DNA of 64,000 bases, from positions 101,242,805 through 101,306,804 of the forward strand of contig NC_134541.1 of assembly GCF_050624435.1 (NCBI RefSeq), written 5' to 3'. The notes under the pieces are model-generated. The model did not search any database, was not told the DNA's origin, and was given only the letters and a program-made list of their open reading frames with translations. This DNA is from Tenrec ecaudatus. Taxonomy: Eukaryota; Chordata; Mammalia; Afrosoricida; Tenrecidae. Below are positions 1 through 11,079 of the stretch, one piece after another. How positions within the stretch are numbered: the stretch's first letter is position 1; each line of letters begins with the position of its first letter. The position numbers were made by a program, and so were the translations under genes.

Positions 1-36
1 TATGAGACCTCAATAAAATGATTTAAATAAAAATTT
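1..36 (+). mobile_element. 3' tail of a LINE copy cut by the window edge
   Basis: The first bases match the terminal bases of the larger LINE copies at 264-1577 and 57903-59375: a TATGAG stretch, then AATAAAATGATTT and an A/T-rich tail. Only the 3' end lies in the window. The following A/T-rich bases up to 250 show no gene or repeat that I recognise. Confidence 0.6.
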
Positions 37-263
37 TTAAAATCTTTTAAAAACATGCTCTGCATATAAAAGCGTATGAAAATGAAAATATATTTCCTTT
101 CCCCCTATTATACAAATGAAAGCATAGTCATACACAGGCCTGCCTCTTGCTATATTATTTGCATGTGGCAAACCACATAATGTGCATGCCATCTTAACCA
201 TCCATAAGTGAACTCAAACCTCAAAAAGACCCCATGAATGTCCCTATTTTAAAAGGAGGAAAC

Positions 264-1577
264 CAGGCATTTATAGAGGTCTAAATAAAGGCTTGTACAT
301 ATGCAAATATATTTATATATGAGGATGGGCAAACTTATGTGCATATATTTATAGGTTTAGTATTAAGGTAGCAGAAGGACATTGGGCCTCCACTCAAGTA
401 CTCCCTCAATGTAAGAATACATTCTTCCATTAAATTGGCATTCTATGATGCTCACCTTCCCGACACAACCTCTGAAGACAAATCGGGTGAATAAGCAAAT
501 GTGGTGAAGAAAGCTGATGGTACCCAGCTATCAAAAGATATAGCATCTGGGGTGTTAAAAGCTTGAATGTAAACAAGTGGCCATCTAGCTCAGAAGCAAT
601 AAAGTCCACATGGAAGAAGCACACCAGCCTATGTGATTCTGAGGTACCGAAGGGATCAGTTAATAGGCATCAAAGAACAAAATATCATACTGTGTGCTAA
701 CCTCCATGATATGATCGCTCAATACAAATGGGTACATAAGCAAATGTAGCGAAGAAAGTTGATGGTGCCCGGCTATCAAAAGATATAGCGTCTGGGGTCT
801 TAAAGGCTTGAAGGTAAACAAGCGGCCATCTAGCTCAGAAGCAACAAAACCCACATGGAAGAAGCACACCAGCCTGTGTGATAACGAGGCGTTGAAAGGA
901 TCAGGTATAAGGCATCAAAGAACAAAATAATCATATCATAGTGAATGAGGTGGGGGGAGTGTGGAGTGGAGACCTAAAGCCCTTTTGTAGGCCACTGGAT
1001 ATCCCCTTACAGCAGGGTCTTGGAGAGGAGACGAGTCAGTCAGGGTGCAATGTAGCAACGATGAAACATACAGCTTTCCTCTAGTTCCTAAATGCTTCCT
1101 CCTCCCCCACTATCATGATCCAAATTCTACCTTACAAATCTGGCTAGACCAGAGGATGTACACTGGTACAGATAGGAACTGGAAACACAGAGAATCCAAG
1201 GTAGATGATCCCTTCAGGACCAGTGGTATGAGTGTTGATACTAGAAGGGTAGAGGGAGAGAGGGCTGGAAAGGGGGAACCAATTACAAGGATCTACATGT
1301 GACCTCCTCCCTGGGTGATGGACAACATAAAAGGGGGTGAAGGAAGATGTCGGACAGGGCAAGATATGTCAAAATAATAATTTATAAATCATCAAGGGTT
1401 CATGAGGGGGGAGCGGGGAGAGAGGGGAAAAATGAGGAGCTGATACCAAGGGCTTAGGTGGAGAGCAAACGTTTTGAGAATGATGAGGGCAATGAATGTA
1501 CAAATGTGCTATACACAATTCATGTATGTATAGATTGTGATAAGAGTTGTATGAGCCCATAATAAAATGATTTTTTA
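264..1577 (+). mobile_element. 5'-truncated L1-like LINE 3' region, copy A, with target-site duplication
   Basis: This is a non-coding LINE 3' region ending in AATAAAATGATTTTTT. It is flanked by a 13-bp direct repeat AAAAGGAGGAAAC at 251-263 and 1578-1590, the mark of target-primed insertion. It contains two diverged tandem copies of a unit of about 230 bp (about 430-690 and 700-925) that share the phrase CTATCAAAAGATATAG. The same family recurs at 9525-10514 (reverse) and 57903-59375. I call it L1-like from the truncation, A-rich tail and TSD length; the exact family is not proven. Confidence 0.8.
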
Positions 1578-1685
1578 AAAAGGAGGAAACTGAGGAAGGT
1601 CCATCACACGTGTAAATCACAGAGCTAATGAGGGGTGAGTCATTCTTCTTGGGTTAGTGATGGGTGGTCCTTCTCCCATGTAGAT

Positions 1686-1818
1686 GTGCCTCAGGATCCC
1701 TTGGAGGACTTCCTGGGCCCCACCCCTGGAGCTTCTGACTTTGTAGATCTGGGGTGTCCTGGGACTCTGCATGTCCAACAAGCTGGTGCTGCCAAGGGGG
1801 CACACTTGGAAAGCCCTT
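1686..1818 (+). mobile_element. MER5A-like hAT-Charlie fragment
   Basis: The stretch with GGGCCCCACCCCTGGAGC, then TTCTGACTTTGTAGATCTGG, then CTCTGCATGTCCAACAAG follows the MER5A consensus as I remember it. Both terminal inverted repeats are missing or eroded. It is an old mammal-wide DNA transposon. Confidence 0.6.
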
Positions 1819-2156
1819 GGCACTGTAAATACCCACCACAAGCCAATTAGGGAATGATCCTCATATTGCACAAAGATCTCTTAGGCCCCCAACCAGGGAT
1901 TCTTTGGTTGGAGGGCCTAAAGGATCGCCATGCAATGTGATTCCTAGCCCCCCCACCTGTGGAGCAGGCTTACTAGTCACCCCTAGCTCCAGTCATTGTG
2001 AAGTGAGGAGCCACCTAGAACACATTCATCAGGAGACAGAAAACACAAAAGACGAAACAAATGGAGTGTGGTGAGGACTGGAGCAGCGCAAACTCCCGCC
2101 TGCAGTTTCCGGCTCTGAGTTGACAGACCTGGGGGCACGGCCAGCAGCTTTTCCTG
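1819..2156. other. Intergenic, nothing recognised
   Basis: No gene, RNA or repeat signature is visible here. Confidence 0.4.
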
Positions 2157-2345
2157 AGCTGTGGTGCAGTGCGTGAGGAGCCGGGCTGCTCATCACAGGG
2201 TCACAGTCGCTCAGCAGCTGCTCCGAGGGAAGAAGACGAGGCTTTCTGCTCCTGTGAAGAGTGGAGGTCTAAAGCCACAGGCGTCCTTCTGTCTGTCCTC
2301 TGGGGCAGCGATGAGTCGGAATCGCCTTGATGGCAGTGGGCTGGA
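2157..2345 (+). mobile_element. AfroSINE-type SINE
   Basis: The tRNA-like head (GTGGTGCAGTGCGTGAG...) is followed by AAGAAGACGAGGCTTTCTGC and the 3' signature GATGAGTCGGAATCGCCTTG ATGGCAGTGGGC. This is one of the best preserved tails in the window. Confidence 0.85.
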
Positions 2346-2764
2346 CATGCACTGCACGCAGGAGACAGTAACCCACTTGCACGTCCATTTGAAAAGAAAG
2401 AGAAACATGTCCAAGTAATGCTCCTATTGGCACGATTCCTAACGGGCATAAGCTGGAAGAGCAGAAGTTGGCTTGTCTGCACACGATGAATCACACACAC
2501 AGAACATGAGCAAAGGCAGCCAGAAGCAAGAGTACACCCCACACGGCTTGGTTTCTGCGATGTTTGAGGACGGGGAAAGGCCACTGTAGCGACCTAGTTG
2601 GGCGGGGGTGGGGGGTTGGGAAGGCTGGGGCGGCACTGAGCAGAGGCACTGGGGGAGATGCTGGGAGCTGGAAGTGTCCTGCAGCTCAGTAAGGGGACAG
2701 CGTGTGTCAGTGACAGTGTTAAAATATCCCAAGCTTCATGCACTTGATGCCACATGTGACACTT

Positions 2765-2905
2765 AAAAAAAGGTTTTATTGGCATATATTTCATACACTA
2801 CATAATTCAATGGTTTAAGGGTCTTAAAATGTTCATGCAATCAGCACAATCAATTTTAGAACATTTTCTTCATCCTTGTATCCATTACCCCCATTGCTCC
2901 CCAAA
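2765..2905 (-). mobile_element. Old L1 3' UTR fragment
   Basis: The stretch TTTTATTGGCATATATTTCATACACTACATAATTCAATGG, described here in pieces, resembles the antisense 3' end of old mammalian L1 elements (TTTATTG..ATA.AATTCA). A reverse SINE follows at 2926. Confidence 0.55.
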
Positions 2906-2925
2906 TTCCCTGCTGTAACCCTCCA

Positions 2926-3138
2926 AAGAAAACCAAGCTCGCTACCCTCGAGCCGATGCCGACTCGCAGCGACCTGTGGGGCAGGTGGAACTGCCTCTGT
3001 GGGTTTCCGAGACTGTCACTGTGTGCAGAAGCAGAAGGCCTCATCTTGCCCCCTCGTTCACAGCGGCTAGTAGTCTTGAACTGCTGACCTCAAGGTGAGC
3101 GGTCCAGCATGTCACCACTGTGCCGCCAGGGCTCCTAG
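2926..3138 (-). mobile_element. AfroSINE-type SINE, reverse
   Basis: Reading on the + strand gives CGATGCCGACTCGCAGCGAC, TGTGGGTTTCCGAGACTGT, then TTGAACTGCTGACCTCAAGG and CCGCCAGGGCTCC. This is the reverse complement of the full SINE, tail to head. Confidence 0.85.
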
Positions 3139-3491
3139 GGAATGATTCATGTGGTTACTTTCCCTGTAGATTTATGTTGCAGTCCTTTTAGAAACAATCA
3201 CAGACACACACAGAGCAGGAAAGATGGAGGTGCTGTGACTGGGTTCTGCGGTCAGACCTGTTGGGAGAGCCAGGCACGTCCCTCTCTGAGTCTCTGTATC
3301 CCGTGACACATCTCCGTGCCCCTCTCCTGGGACGCTGAGCACGTATAGAGAGCAGTTAGCCTGGCACAGAGTAGGGGCTTGTTTTTCTTGACAATTCTTC
3401 CTCCCTACCACCCACCCCCGGCATCCCACAGTGGTGGTGTTCGTGTTGCTATGATACTACAAGATATCCCCCCCACACACACACGCACACA

Positions 3492-3695
3492 CGCAGCCCC
3501 ATACTCACTGCTATCAAGTGGATTCCGACTCATGCTGATCCTGTAGCACATGGACTGCTCCATAGGGTTTCCGAGGCTGTAACTCTTTCTAGACACATTG
3601 TCACGCCGGTCGCCTATAGAGCAGCTGGCGTGCACGCTGACCTCTCAGCAGCGGAGCGCTTCTGCGCTGTGCCACCTGGGTTCCCCGCCGAGTGC
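3492..3695 (-). mobile_element. AfroSINE-type SINE, reverse
   Basis: The signatures are ATTCCGACTCATGCTGATCC, CATAGGGTTTCCGAGGCTGT and a terminal GTGCCACCTGGGTTCC. A CA-rich run (about 3470-3497) sits at its tail. Confidence 0.8.
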
Positions 3696-3734
3696 TCATC
3701 CACTGGTATTTCAGATACCAGCTGGATCACCTGT

Positions 3735-4020
3735 GGTAGGCAAGTTTCAATGCTGCTGCCAGACTAGCGAACTACGAAGAAAGGCCTGGAAACCTACCTG
3801 TGGAAACTGCAGAAGGCAACAGAATGTTGTACAAGGAACGCAGAGCTGGAAGGGGAGCCCCTGAGAATGGAGGCCCCTCAGGAGGCGCCACGGCCGCCTC
3901 AACAGTGGACTGCAGGGACCAACCATTGTGAGGGGGACACAGGACCTGGCAGCTTGTGTCCTCTCTACAAGGGTTGCCATGAGTCGGAGGGCCCAGTCAA
4001 TCACAGTGAACAGCAGCCTC
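3735..4020 (+). mobile_element. RTE/BovB-like LINE 3' end or related SINE, degenerate
   Basis: A partial match to the RTE 3' coding end (CTCAACAGTGGACTGCAGGG) is followed by GGTTGCCATGAGTCGGAGGG, the tail shared by RTE and AfroSINE. It is heavily eroded, so the family call is tentative. Confidence 0.5.
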
Positions 4021-4194
4021 CTCCTCCAGGCAGCCTGCGCACGCCAGGCCCAGGGCAGTGACTGTCAGAGGGCAGGGAGCCCGAGCTTCCCGGACAGTGC
4101 ACGACTAGCACCGTCCTCTCTCCCAAAGGTGCTCAGTTGCAGGTTCCAATCGGCTGAAGTACGGCAAAGAACCTAATGAGGAACGGGGTGAGGT

Positions 4195-4395
4195 AGTGGA
4201 AGCCTCTGAATGAGACAGCTTTGTGGTTAAGAACTGGACTGCAATCCACATGGTCGGCCGTTTGAAACCACCAACAGCTCTGAGGGAGAAAGACGGGGCT
4301 TTCTACTCCCGCAAACAGTTACGGACGGTCTTGGAAACCCACAGGGGGTGGCAATGAACCAGCACTGACCCCCAATGGCAATGCAGCGGTTCTCT
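4195..4395 (+). mobile_element. AfroSINE-type SINE
   Basis: A tRNA-like head with TTTGTGGTTAAGAACTGGAC and the B-box region GGCCGTTTGAAACC is followed by GGGCTTTCTACTCCCGCAAA and an eroded tail. Confidence 0.75.
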
Positions 4396-4984
4396 GCTCA
4401 GCTTTGAACCCTCCAGCTAGCTGCTCCTGGAGTCACAGCCTCAGAAATTCTGTGGGGCGGCTCTACTCTGCCCCAGAGGTTGCTCCAAGTCAGAATGGAC
4501 CCATGACAGCAGGTTTGGGGGTCGGGGTGGGCGATTCCCCAAGTCTACACTCAGGCCTGGCTCTGAGGCACCGCTCCCCTGCGACCTCAGCAGAAGGCAG
4601 CCTGCCATTTTCTGGGCAGAGGGTCCCAGCACTGGCATCGAGTTCCCCTCCCCACCCCCAAGGGTTTAGGCCTTTCACCTGGCTGCTTGTTCACAGCCCA
4701 CAGCCTCACCTCCCCTTCCCCACTGCACCCGAGTCCACAGGGCCCTGGCAGTCTGCTTGGTAACACTCTCCCCTGGAGCACCCTCTTCCTCAGACTGGGG
4801 CCGGGGGTGGGAGAGTGGGGACATTTCATGTTGTCCTCAGCCCCAGCCTGGGGAGCTGTGGGGAGGATGCAATTAGGAATTAATCAACAATGCACTTGGG
4901 AGCTTAAGAAAAAACGTGAGCACCAGTCACATACCCTCCACTTCACCCAGTGAAGTGTGATGCCAGTCTCTAGTGTGCTCACGA

Positions 4985-5130
4985 GACACCCTGGGGGTGC
5001 AGTGGTTACTCTTTGGGGGCGGTGATCTCCAAGACAAGGCTTTCTACTCCCATTAAAAGACAAGGCTTTCTCCTCCCATCTCGGAAACTCACAGGGCAGC
5101 TCTCCTCTGCCCTATAGGGTTGCTGTCTTG
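4985..5130 (+). mobile_element. AfroSINE-type SINE with internal duplication
   Basis: The head GGTGCAGTGGTTAC is followed by the body motif ACAAGGCTTTCT.CTCCCAT, which occurs twice in a row. It ends at CTGCCCTATAGGGTTGCTGT. Confidence 0.75.
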
Positions 5131-5624
5131 AGGTGGGAGTTGTGTTCGGTTGGTATATTCAGAGAGCTGTGAATTTCCATCGCCCCACAAACTGCCAACA
5201 CATTAGCAGTCACTCCTCGGCCGGGGATCTCTCAGCTTCTTTGGATTTGCCCCCACTGACCCCAACCCCACCCCCACCTCCCAGCCCCTGGGCATTTCCT
5301 AAATTGGAATCCCTCTTTCCAAGGTTCTTCAGGGCTGGCTTCCTAGTCTCAGAGGAGGGCTCAGGATCTCCTCCTTTTTATGGTCAATGAGCCTTTAAAG
5401 CAGGCTGAAGCGTGGGGTCCACCCCCAGGAGCTGATGCACTAAGCCTGGGGGCAGGGCAACAGTGCTGATAGGGCAGGGTTATTTAGATTCCAGGGCAGG
5501 TTGCACAGGCTCCGCCCTGAGCACTAGAAAGAGAAAGTGATCAGGCCAGCCAGAAGGGCTGAAAGGAGACCCTACTTCCTTCCTCCGGCTGCAAGGAGGC
5601 CTCTCGAGCTCTCTCTCGGAGGAA

Positions 5625-5990
5625 GTTCAAACAAGATGTGCCTTAGAATGGAGGATGGCGAGATGTGTTATCAGGAGAGACCAGTCCCTGGAGGAGGGCT
5701 TCGTGTCTGGCAAAATCAAGGGTCAACAACGTGGGAAGACCCTGGTTGAGATGGGCTGACCCAGCGGCGGCAACAGTGGACTCCCAGGGAGCAACAGCTG
5801 AGAGGACGGCGCCAGACCAGCCTCGTTCCATCTGTTGTACATGTGACTAGACGGCACCAGCCACCCCCACCGGGTGCCAGCTGTCTGGCCCACACTGGGG
5901 AGCCATGTGCACAAGACCGTGCCACTCTGCCATGCCGTTCGCAGTGCCCTCCACTGACGGGAGGCGCCACTCGACCTAGTTACAAACACA
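5625..5990 (+). mobile_element. RTE/BovB-like LINE 3' end
   Basis: The phrases GGAGAGACCAGTCCCTGGAG, GGGCTGACCCAGCGGCGGCA, ACAGTGGACTCCCAGGGAGC and the terminal GGAGGCGCCACTCGACCTAG match the antepenultimate coding part and 3' tail of RTE elements. No open frame remains. Confidence 0.7.
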
Positions 5991-6429
5991 AGGACAGGCC
6001 AGGCTGAGGCGGTATGCCAGCAGAAAGGTTGGACATCTGAGTTCACCCACAGGCACTTCGGAAGGGCTGGTGACCTATGTCGGAGGCACCAGCCATTGAA
6101 GATGCTATGGGGCTCGGTTGGGAAGAGAAGGCAAACTGAAAGGAAGAGGGGCCTCGAGGGGGGCTGGCAGCATTTGTTTTCTTCAAATAAAGCGATGGTT
6201 CTGAGAGGGGCTGCTGGCCCCAGGGTACAGTGAGACCCTCCCTCCACTCAAAGGCTTCCACGTGCCACACTCTGTGCTTCTAAGTCCAAGGGCCTCTCTC
6301 CCCACCCCGTGACCTCCCCGCCAACAAGACCACTCCATGAAGCCTTGGAGAGACCTATGTGCTGTGTTTTCGTCTTTGACCTTGTATTCCTATTTGAATT
6401 TGTATTTTTGAGCACCTACTGGGTATGCT

Positions 6430-6612
6430 GGGGTCCCTGGTGGCACTGTGGGCAGAGAACCGGGCTGCTATCCAAAAGGCCAGCTGCTCAAACCCATTCA
6501 ATCTCTCAAGATGAGGCTTTCAGTTCTATTAAGATTTACGGTCACAGAAACCCCGAGGAGCAGTTCTACTCTTTCCTAGAGGGCCGCTATGCGTGGGGAG
6601 CGACATCCAGGT
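6430..6612 (+). mobile_element. AfroSINE-type SINE
   Basis: The head is GTCCCTGGTGGCACTGTGGG. The body is AAGATGAGGCTTTCAG, followed by CAGAAACCCCGAGGAGCAGT. Confidence 0.8.
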
Positions 6613-6689
6613 ATTTGGGTTTTGCTGCGTGCCGGGCACCGGGAAGGCAGCTACAAGCAGAAGTCTTTACTCTCAAAGACATTGTCATC

Positions 6690-6885
6690 TTGTGGAGATC
6701 CAAGAAACCAGCCCCTCTGCGATCGGGTCCATTCCTACTCAGTCTCTCTCCAGGACAGAACAGAAATGCTCCTGTGGGTCTCTGAGCCTATAAGTCTTTA
6801 CAGGAACAGAGAACCTCCTCTTTCTCCCAAGGAGTAGCTGGTGGCTTTGAACTGTTGACCTGGTGGTTTGCAGTCCACTAGACCT
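6690..6885 (-). mobile_element. AfroSINE-type SINE, reverse
   Basis: Reverse-strand signatures are CCATTCCTACTCAGTCTCTC, GCTCCTGTGGGTCTCTGAGC and GCTTTGAACTGTTGACCTGG. It is degraded. Confidence 0.65.
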
Positions 6886-7489
6886 TTTGATGTGATGGAG
6901 AGGTGGATAAAATTAAACAGCAGGTCTGGCTTGATGGCGGTCAGTAGCCAGTGTGAGCAGAGTCATGGTGGTGGCCAGGCAGCCACAGGGTCTGGATGAG
7001 AAGAAGGAGCCGGGTCTTTCCAGGCAGACTCCAGAGGCATGGAAATGCTTCCAATTCCAGTTACTGAAGAGCCCCCAGGGCTGGAGCCTAATGGAGATGA
7101 GGCCGCAGAGGAAATGGTATCAGAGAGGTGGGACAGAGGCAAGGTGAGAGGTCTCTAATTAGCCTTTCCCCTAGGGTTTTGTTTTGTGTTTGGGTGTGGT
7201 CTCATTTCTAAGACAGGATTAGGGGTGGACAGATTGCAAGCACATCTGGACAGGTCAGAGGGCCAGGAGAGTGGGGAGCTGGAAAACAAAGGGCCCTGTT
7301 GCTAGCTTGGGCCTGTCCTGGCCTGGACTAGCCACTGGCATCTGTTTGTCAAACAGAAAACTGGCTGTCCTTCCACACAGCCCTAGAGACAGGGTTCCTC
7401 CTGAAGTCAGGCTTGCTGGCAATCACCCAGTCTCACTTTTAAATGGAGGCAAGCTGGGGCATCCAAACCTACCCTTCCAGCAACACGTG

Positions 7490-7625
7490 TACATGTGTGT
7501 GCTGATGCTGTTGAGCACCCTCCATTAGGGGCATTATCTATATTCTCCCGGTCAGTCTACAAAGAAACTGAGGCTCACCGAGGCGAAGTAAGCCACTTGA
7601 ATTTACTCAGTAGACAGTGACCATG
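7490..7625 (+). mobile_element. MIR-type SINE
   Basis: The core pattern is a variant of AAACTGAGGCTCACCGAGGC, followed by CAGTAGACAGTGACCATGGT and GAATTGAACTCCAGG, typical of a MIR 3' half. It is old and mammal-wide. Confidence 0.65.
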
Positions 7626-7694
7626 GTAGAATTGAACTCCAGGTGGGTCTGGCTGCAGTGTCCACACCGAACTCCTGCTTTGCCTACTGACTAC

Positions 7695-7862
7695 AACCTA
7701 CTCACTCCCATCACACCGATTCCTACTCAGAGAGACCCTAGACAGGGTTTCCAAGATGAAAACTTCTCAGGAGAAAGCCTCATCTTTCTCCTTCATAGCT
7801 GCTGGTGGGTTTGAACTGCCAACTTCACAGTTAGCAGCCCAATACTTGACACAAGGCCACTG
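7695..7862 (-). mobile_element. AfroSINE-type SINE, reverse
   Basis: The signatures are CACCGATTCCTACTCAGAGA, ACAGGGTTTCCAAGATG, TGGTGGGTTTGAACTGCCAA and the tRNA-like head region ending near GACACAAGGCCAC. Confidence 0.8.
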
Positions 7863-8079
7863 TAAAAAACACATGAAATGGAGGGACATACAACAAGATG
7901 TTTTTCAATTCTGCCTGGTAGCTGTGTCTCCCTGCGTTCCACTGAAGCCCTGGAGGAGCAAGACCTGTGAACTGTATACATATAGAAGTTTCCTTTTAGG
8001 AAATGGCTTATGCAATTATGGAGGCTGGAAAGTCCCAAAGCTGTGGATCAAGCATCAGGCTGCTGGCTTCTGACTCATG

Positions 8080-9270
8080 TGGTAACAGAGCTGACAAACC
8101 CCAAATTGGTTGGTCGGGCTCTCAGTTCAGATTTTGGTGAATTCCCAAATCTGTAGGTTGATGCTGTAACTGCATCTTTAGAAGGCCATTCCATTGTTCT
8201 ATCCAGCCGCTGCCTCGGGCTGATAGTGTGTCCTTCCCAGACTCTCCTATGTGGGATTCCATGATGATAGATAGAGCACTCTCTAAGCCCGTGGACGGTA
8301 GTTTGGGCAGAAGCATTGCATGCAGGTGGGGCAATGTGTATGCAGAGTTAGGTATCTATCCAAGTAAGAACAAAACACCACCAACACAATCACCTGATCA
8401 TCGGGGTGCTGACTGCCCCCAGCAGGGCGCCATAATGGGGATGCCATGTTAGTCTCTTCTCAACAGCAGACAGGACCCTCAGTCAGCCTTGGGGAGTGGA
8501 ACATCCTCCATCCCTGACTTCATTCATGAGCCCATCAAGCAAGGACAAGCGTGGGTAGGGAAAGAGGCTAACTGGTTTCCACAGAAGACATCCTATTTTT
8601 TGATTGTTGAACTCCTCCTTGGCTGAAGCTTTGGTGAGCAGTCACATGAGGAGCAGTCTCTTCACTTCAGAGACCTGTTCCACGTGCCTTTTCCTCACAC
8701 CTCCTTGTCACCAATTTTTCAATCATGCTTTTTCCCTGACCATCCAAACCACTGGTCATAGCCCACGGATCAATATGACATTGAACATCTTCCCATTTCT
8801 CTGTCCACATAAGATCAACAACCAAGTTCACCACCTAAGTCCTGCCCACTGGGAGGGCTTCCCCTTGCCACTGTCCTTCAGGGAGGTCCCAGAGAGGGGC
8901 TGCAGTGCTGCTGCTGTCCACTTCTGGTTTGGACTCTGGGTCTGGTTTTTGGCAATACTGACTCAGTGACTACAGGAAAGAAGGCTTTCTTTCAGGCCTC
9001 GTATGCAGTGCTTCAGCTGTGACTCTGAAGCTATGGGCTCACCCCTTTCCTTCACTACTTTGTCCAGACAAGGTGGGATAAACCAACTCGCTTCCTGATA
9101 CTTCTCACTCTGACAATACTGTGGAAAAGGAGGAAATATGCAACCACCAGAACCTTGTCTCTCTCAAAAGTCTGGTCTGTGGATGGTAATATGCTGTGTC
9201 TTCTTGTTGGTACCTCAAGTCATGGATCAGCTGTCATCAGTGCCTTGAGGAGCAACCGGACTTAGGATTC
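8080..9270 (-). mobile_element. Degenerate ERV-L-type endogenous retrovirus, pol region (RNase H and integrase), antisense
   Basis: On the minus strand the order follows an ERV-L pol gene from its RNase H part (about 8960-8590) into integrase (about 8580-8120). The best preserved stretch is an integrase end at about 8130-8330 that contains the motif WIEQWNGLLK, close to the conserved ERV-L integrase core end. The frame is broken by several stops and shifts, and no LTR pair is visible, so the copy is dead. The part above 8960 is assigned only by continuity. No function is expected. Confidence 0.75.
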
Positions 9271-9275
9271 CGTTC

Positions 9276-9283
9276 CTCTAGAA
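9276..9283. repeat. 8-bp target-site duplication of the SPIN-type element, left
   Basis: CTCTAGAA stands directly before the terminal repeat CAGCAGTTCTCAACC. The identical octamer follows the right end at 10740-10747. Confidence 0.9.
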
Positions 9284-10739
9284 CAGCAGTTCTCAACCTG
9301 TGGGTCTTGACCCTTTGGGTTGCCTAAGACCACGGGAAAGGAAAACACATATTCCCGATGGTCTTAGGAACGGAGGCACCGCTGTCTCCAGGCGGATCTG
9401 CCCACATGCAGATACACCCACATACGAGTACCCAGTGTGAAGACTGTTACCCAGGCTACACCATGCTTCAAGGCAAAATTTCATTTATTTGTCAATAGAA
9501 ATAAATAGTTCACAATATATAATTTTTTTATTTAATCATTTTATTTGGGGCTCGTACAACTCTTATCACAATCCATACATCCATCGTGTCAAGCACATTT
9601 GTACATGTGTTGCCATAATCATTCTCAAAACATTTGCTTTCTCCTTGAGCCCTTGTTATCAGCTCATTTTTCCCCTCCATCCCCCTCCCCCTCCCTCATG
9701 AATCCTTGATACTTTATAAATTATTATTTTGTCATATCTTACACTGTCCGACCTCTCCCTTCACCCAGTTTTCTATTGTCCATCACCCAGGGAGGAGGTC
9801 ACATGTAGATCCTTGTAATCGGTTCCCCCTTTCCAATCCACTCTCCCTCCACCCTCCTGGTATCGCCACTCTCACCACTGGTCCTGAAAGGATTATCTGT
9901 CCTGGATTCCCTGTGTTTCCAGTTTCTATCTGTACCAGTGTACATCCTCTGGTTTAGCCAGATCTGTAAGGTAGAATTGGAATCATGAGAGTTGTCGGGG
10001 AGGAAGCATTTAGGAACTAAAGGAAAGTTGTATGTTTCATCATTGCTACACTGCATGCACCCTGACTGGCTCATCTCCTCCCTGCGACCCTTCCGTAAGG
10101 GGATTTCCAGTTGTCTGCAGATGGCTCTTGGGTCCCCAATCTGCACTCTTCCTTATTCACAATGATTTGATTTTTTGTTCTTTGATGCCTGTTAGCTTCG
10201 ACACCTTGTGATCACACAGGCTGGTGTGCTTCTTCCATGTGGGCTTTGCTGCTTCTGAGCTAGATGGCTACTTGTTTACCTTCAAGCCTTTAAGACCCCA
10301 GATGCTATCTCTTTTGATAGCCGGGCACCATCAGCTTTCTTCACATTTGCTTATGCACCTGCTTTGTCTTCAGCAATCATGTCAGGAAGGTGAGCATCAT
10401 GGAATGCCAGTTTAATAGAACAAAGTATTCTTGCATTGAGGGAGTACTTGAGTGGAGGCCCAATATCCATCTGATACCTTAATACTAAACCTATAGATCT
10501 ATTTCCCCATCCTCCACAATATATAATTACATGTTATTTTTGTGATTAATCACTATGCTTTAATTATGTTCAACTTATAACAATGAAAATACATCCTGCA
10601 TATCAGATATTTACAGGATGATTCATAACAGTAGCAAAATTAGTTATGAAGTAGCAACGAAAATAATTTTGTTTGGGGGTCACCACCACATGAGGAACTG
10701 TATTCAAGGGTCTCGGCATGAGGAGGTGGAGAACTACTG
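9284..10739. mobile_element. Non-autonomous SPIN-type hAT transposon, split by a LINE insertion
   Basis: The terminal inverted repeats CAGCAGTTCTCAACCTGTGG (left) and its complement ending GGTGGAGAACTACTG (right) are flanked by a perfect 8-bp duplication CTCTAGAA. Both ends match the SPIN consensus as I remember it, including GACCACGGGAAAGGAAAACA on the left and GGGTCACCACCACATGAGG on the right. The target has the TCTAGA core that SPIN prefers. Without the inserted LINE (9525-10514) and one copy of its duplication the element is about 452 bp, with no transposase. It must have been present before the LINE arrived. Confidence 0.88.
9525..10514 (-). mobile_element. 5'-truncated L1-like LINE, copy B, inside the SPIN element
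   Basis: This is the same family as 264-1577 but reversed. It is flanked by a 14-bp direct repeat CACAATATATAATT at 9511-9524 and 10515-10528. It carries one copy of the internal unit of about 230 bp, whereas copies A and C carry two. No coding sequence remains. Confidence 0.88.
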
Positions 10740-10884
10740 CTCTAGAACCACTCTTGCCAAATGTCTTGGGCTGGCTTTACTAGAAGTATATAGGCGAGGG
10801 GGCTTTTAAAAGTGTGGGGGAAATGGAAAAGTAATAGGAGTTTTGAAGCCCCCTTGTATTTGTGTATTTTTGTGCACATGAAAC

Positions 10885-10990
10885 CACACCAAACCACTGT
10901 AGTCAAGTTAGTTCCGACTCAGAGTAAACACAGGGGTTTCACAGGTGTAAGTCTCCATGGAAGCGGATAGCCTCTTCTTTCTCCTGTGGG
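10885..10990 (-). mobile_element. AfroSINE fragment, reverse
   Basis: The fragment contains AAGTTAGTTCCGACTCAGAG and CTTCTTTCTCCTGTGGGG. Its head end is missing. Confidence 0.6.
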
Positions 10991-11079
10991 GAAGAACTGA
11001 ATGCGAAGTCAGCATGGCCCAGGAACACTGAATGGTAAACCCGGAGCTCACAGACATGACTCTTGGAGACCACTTAAGG

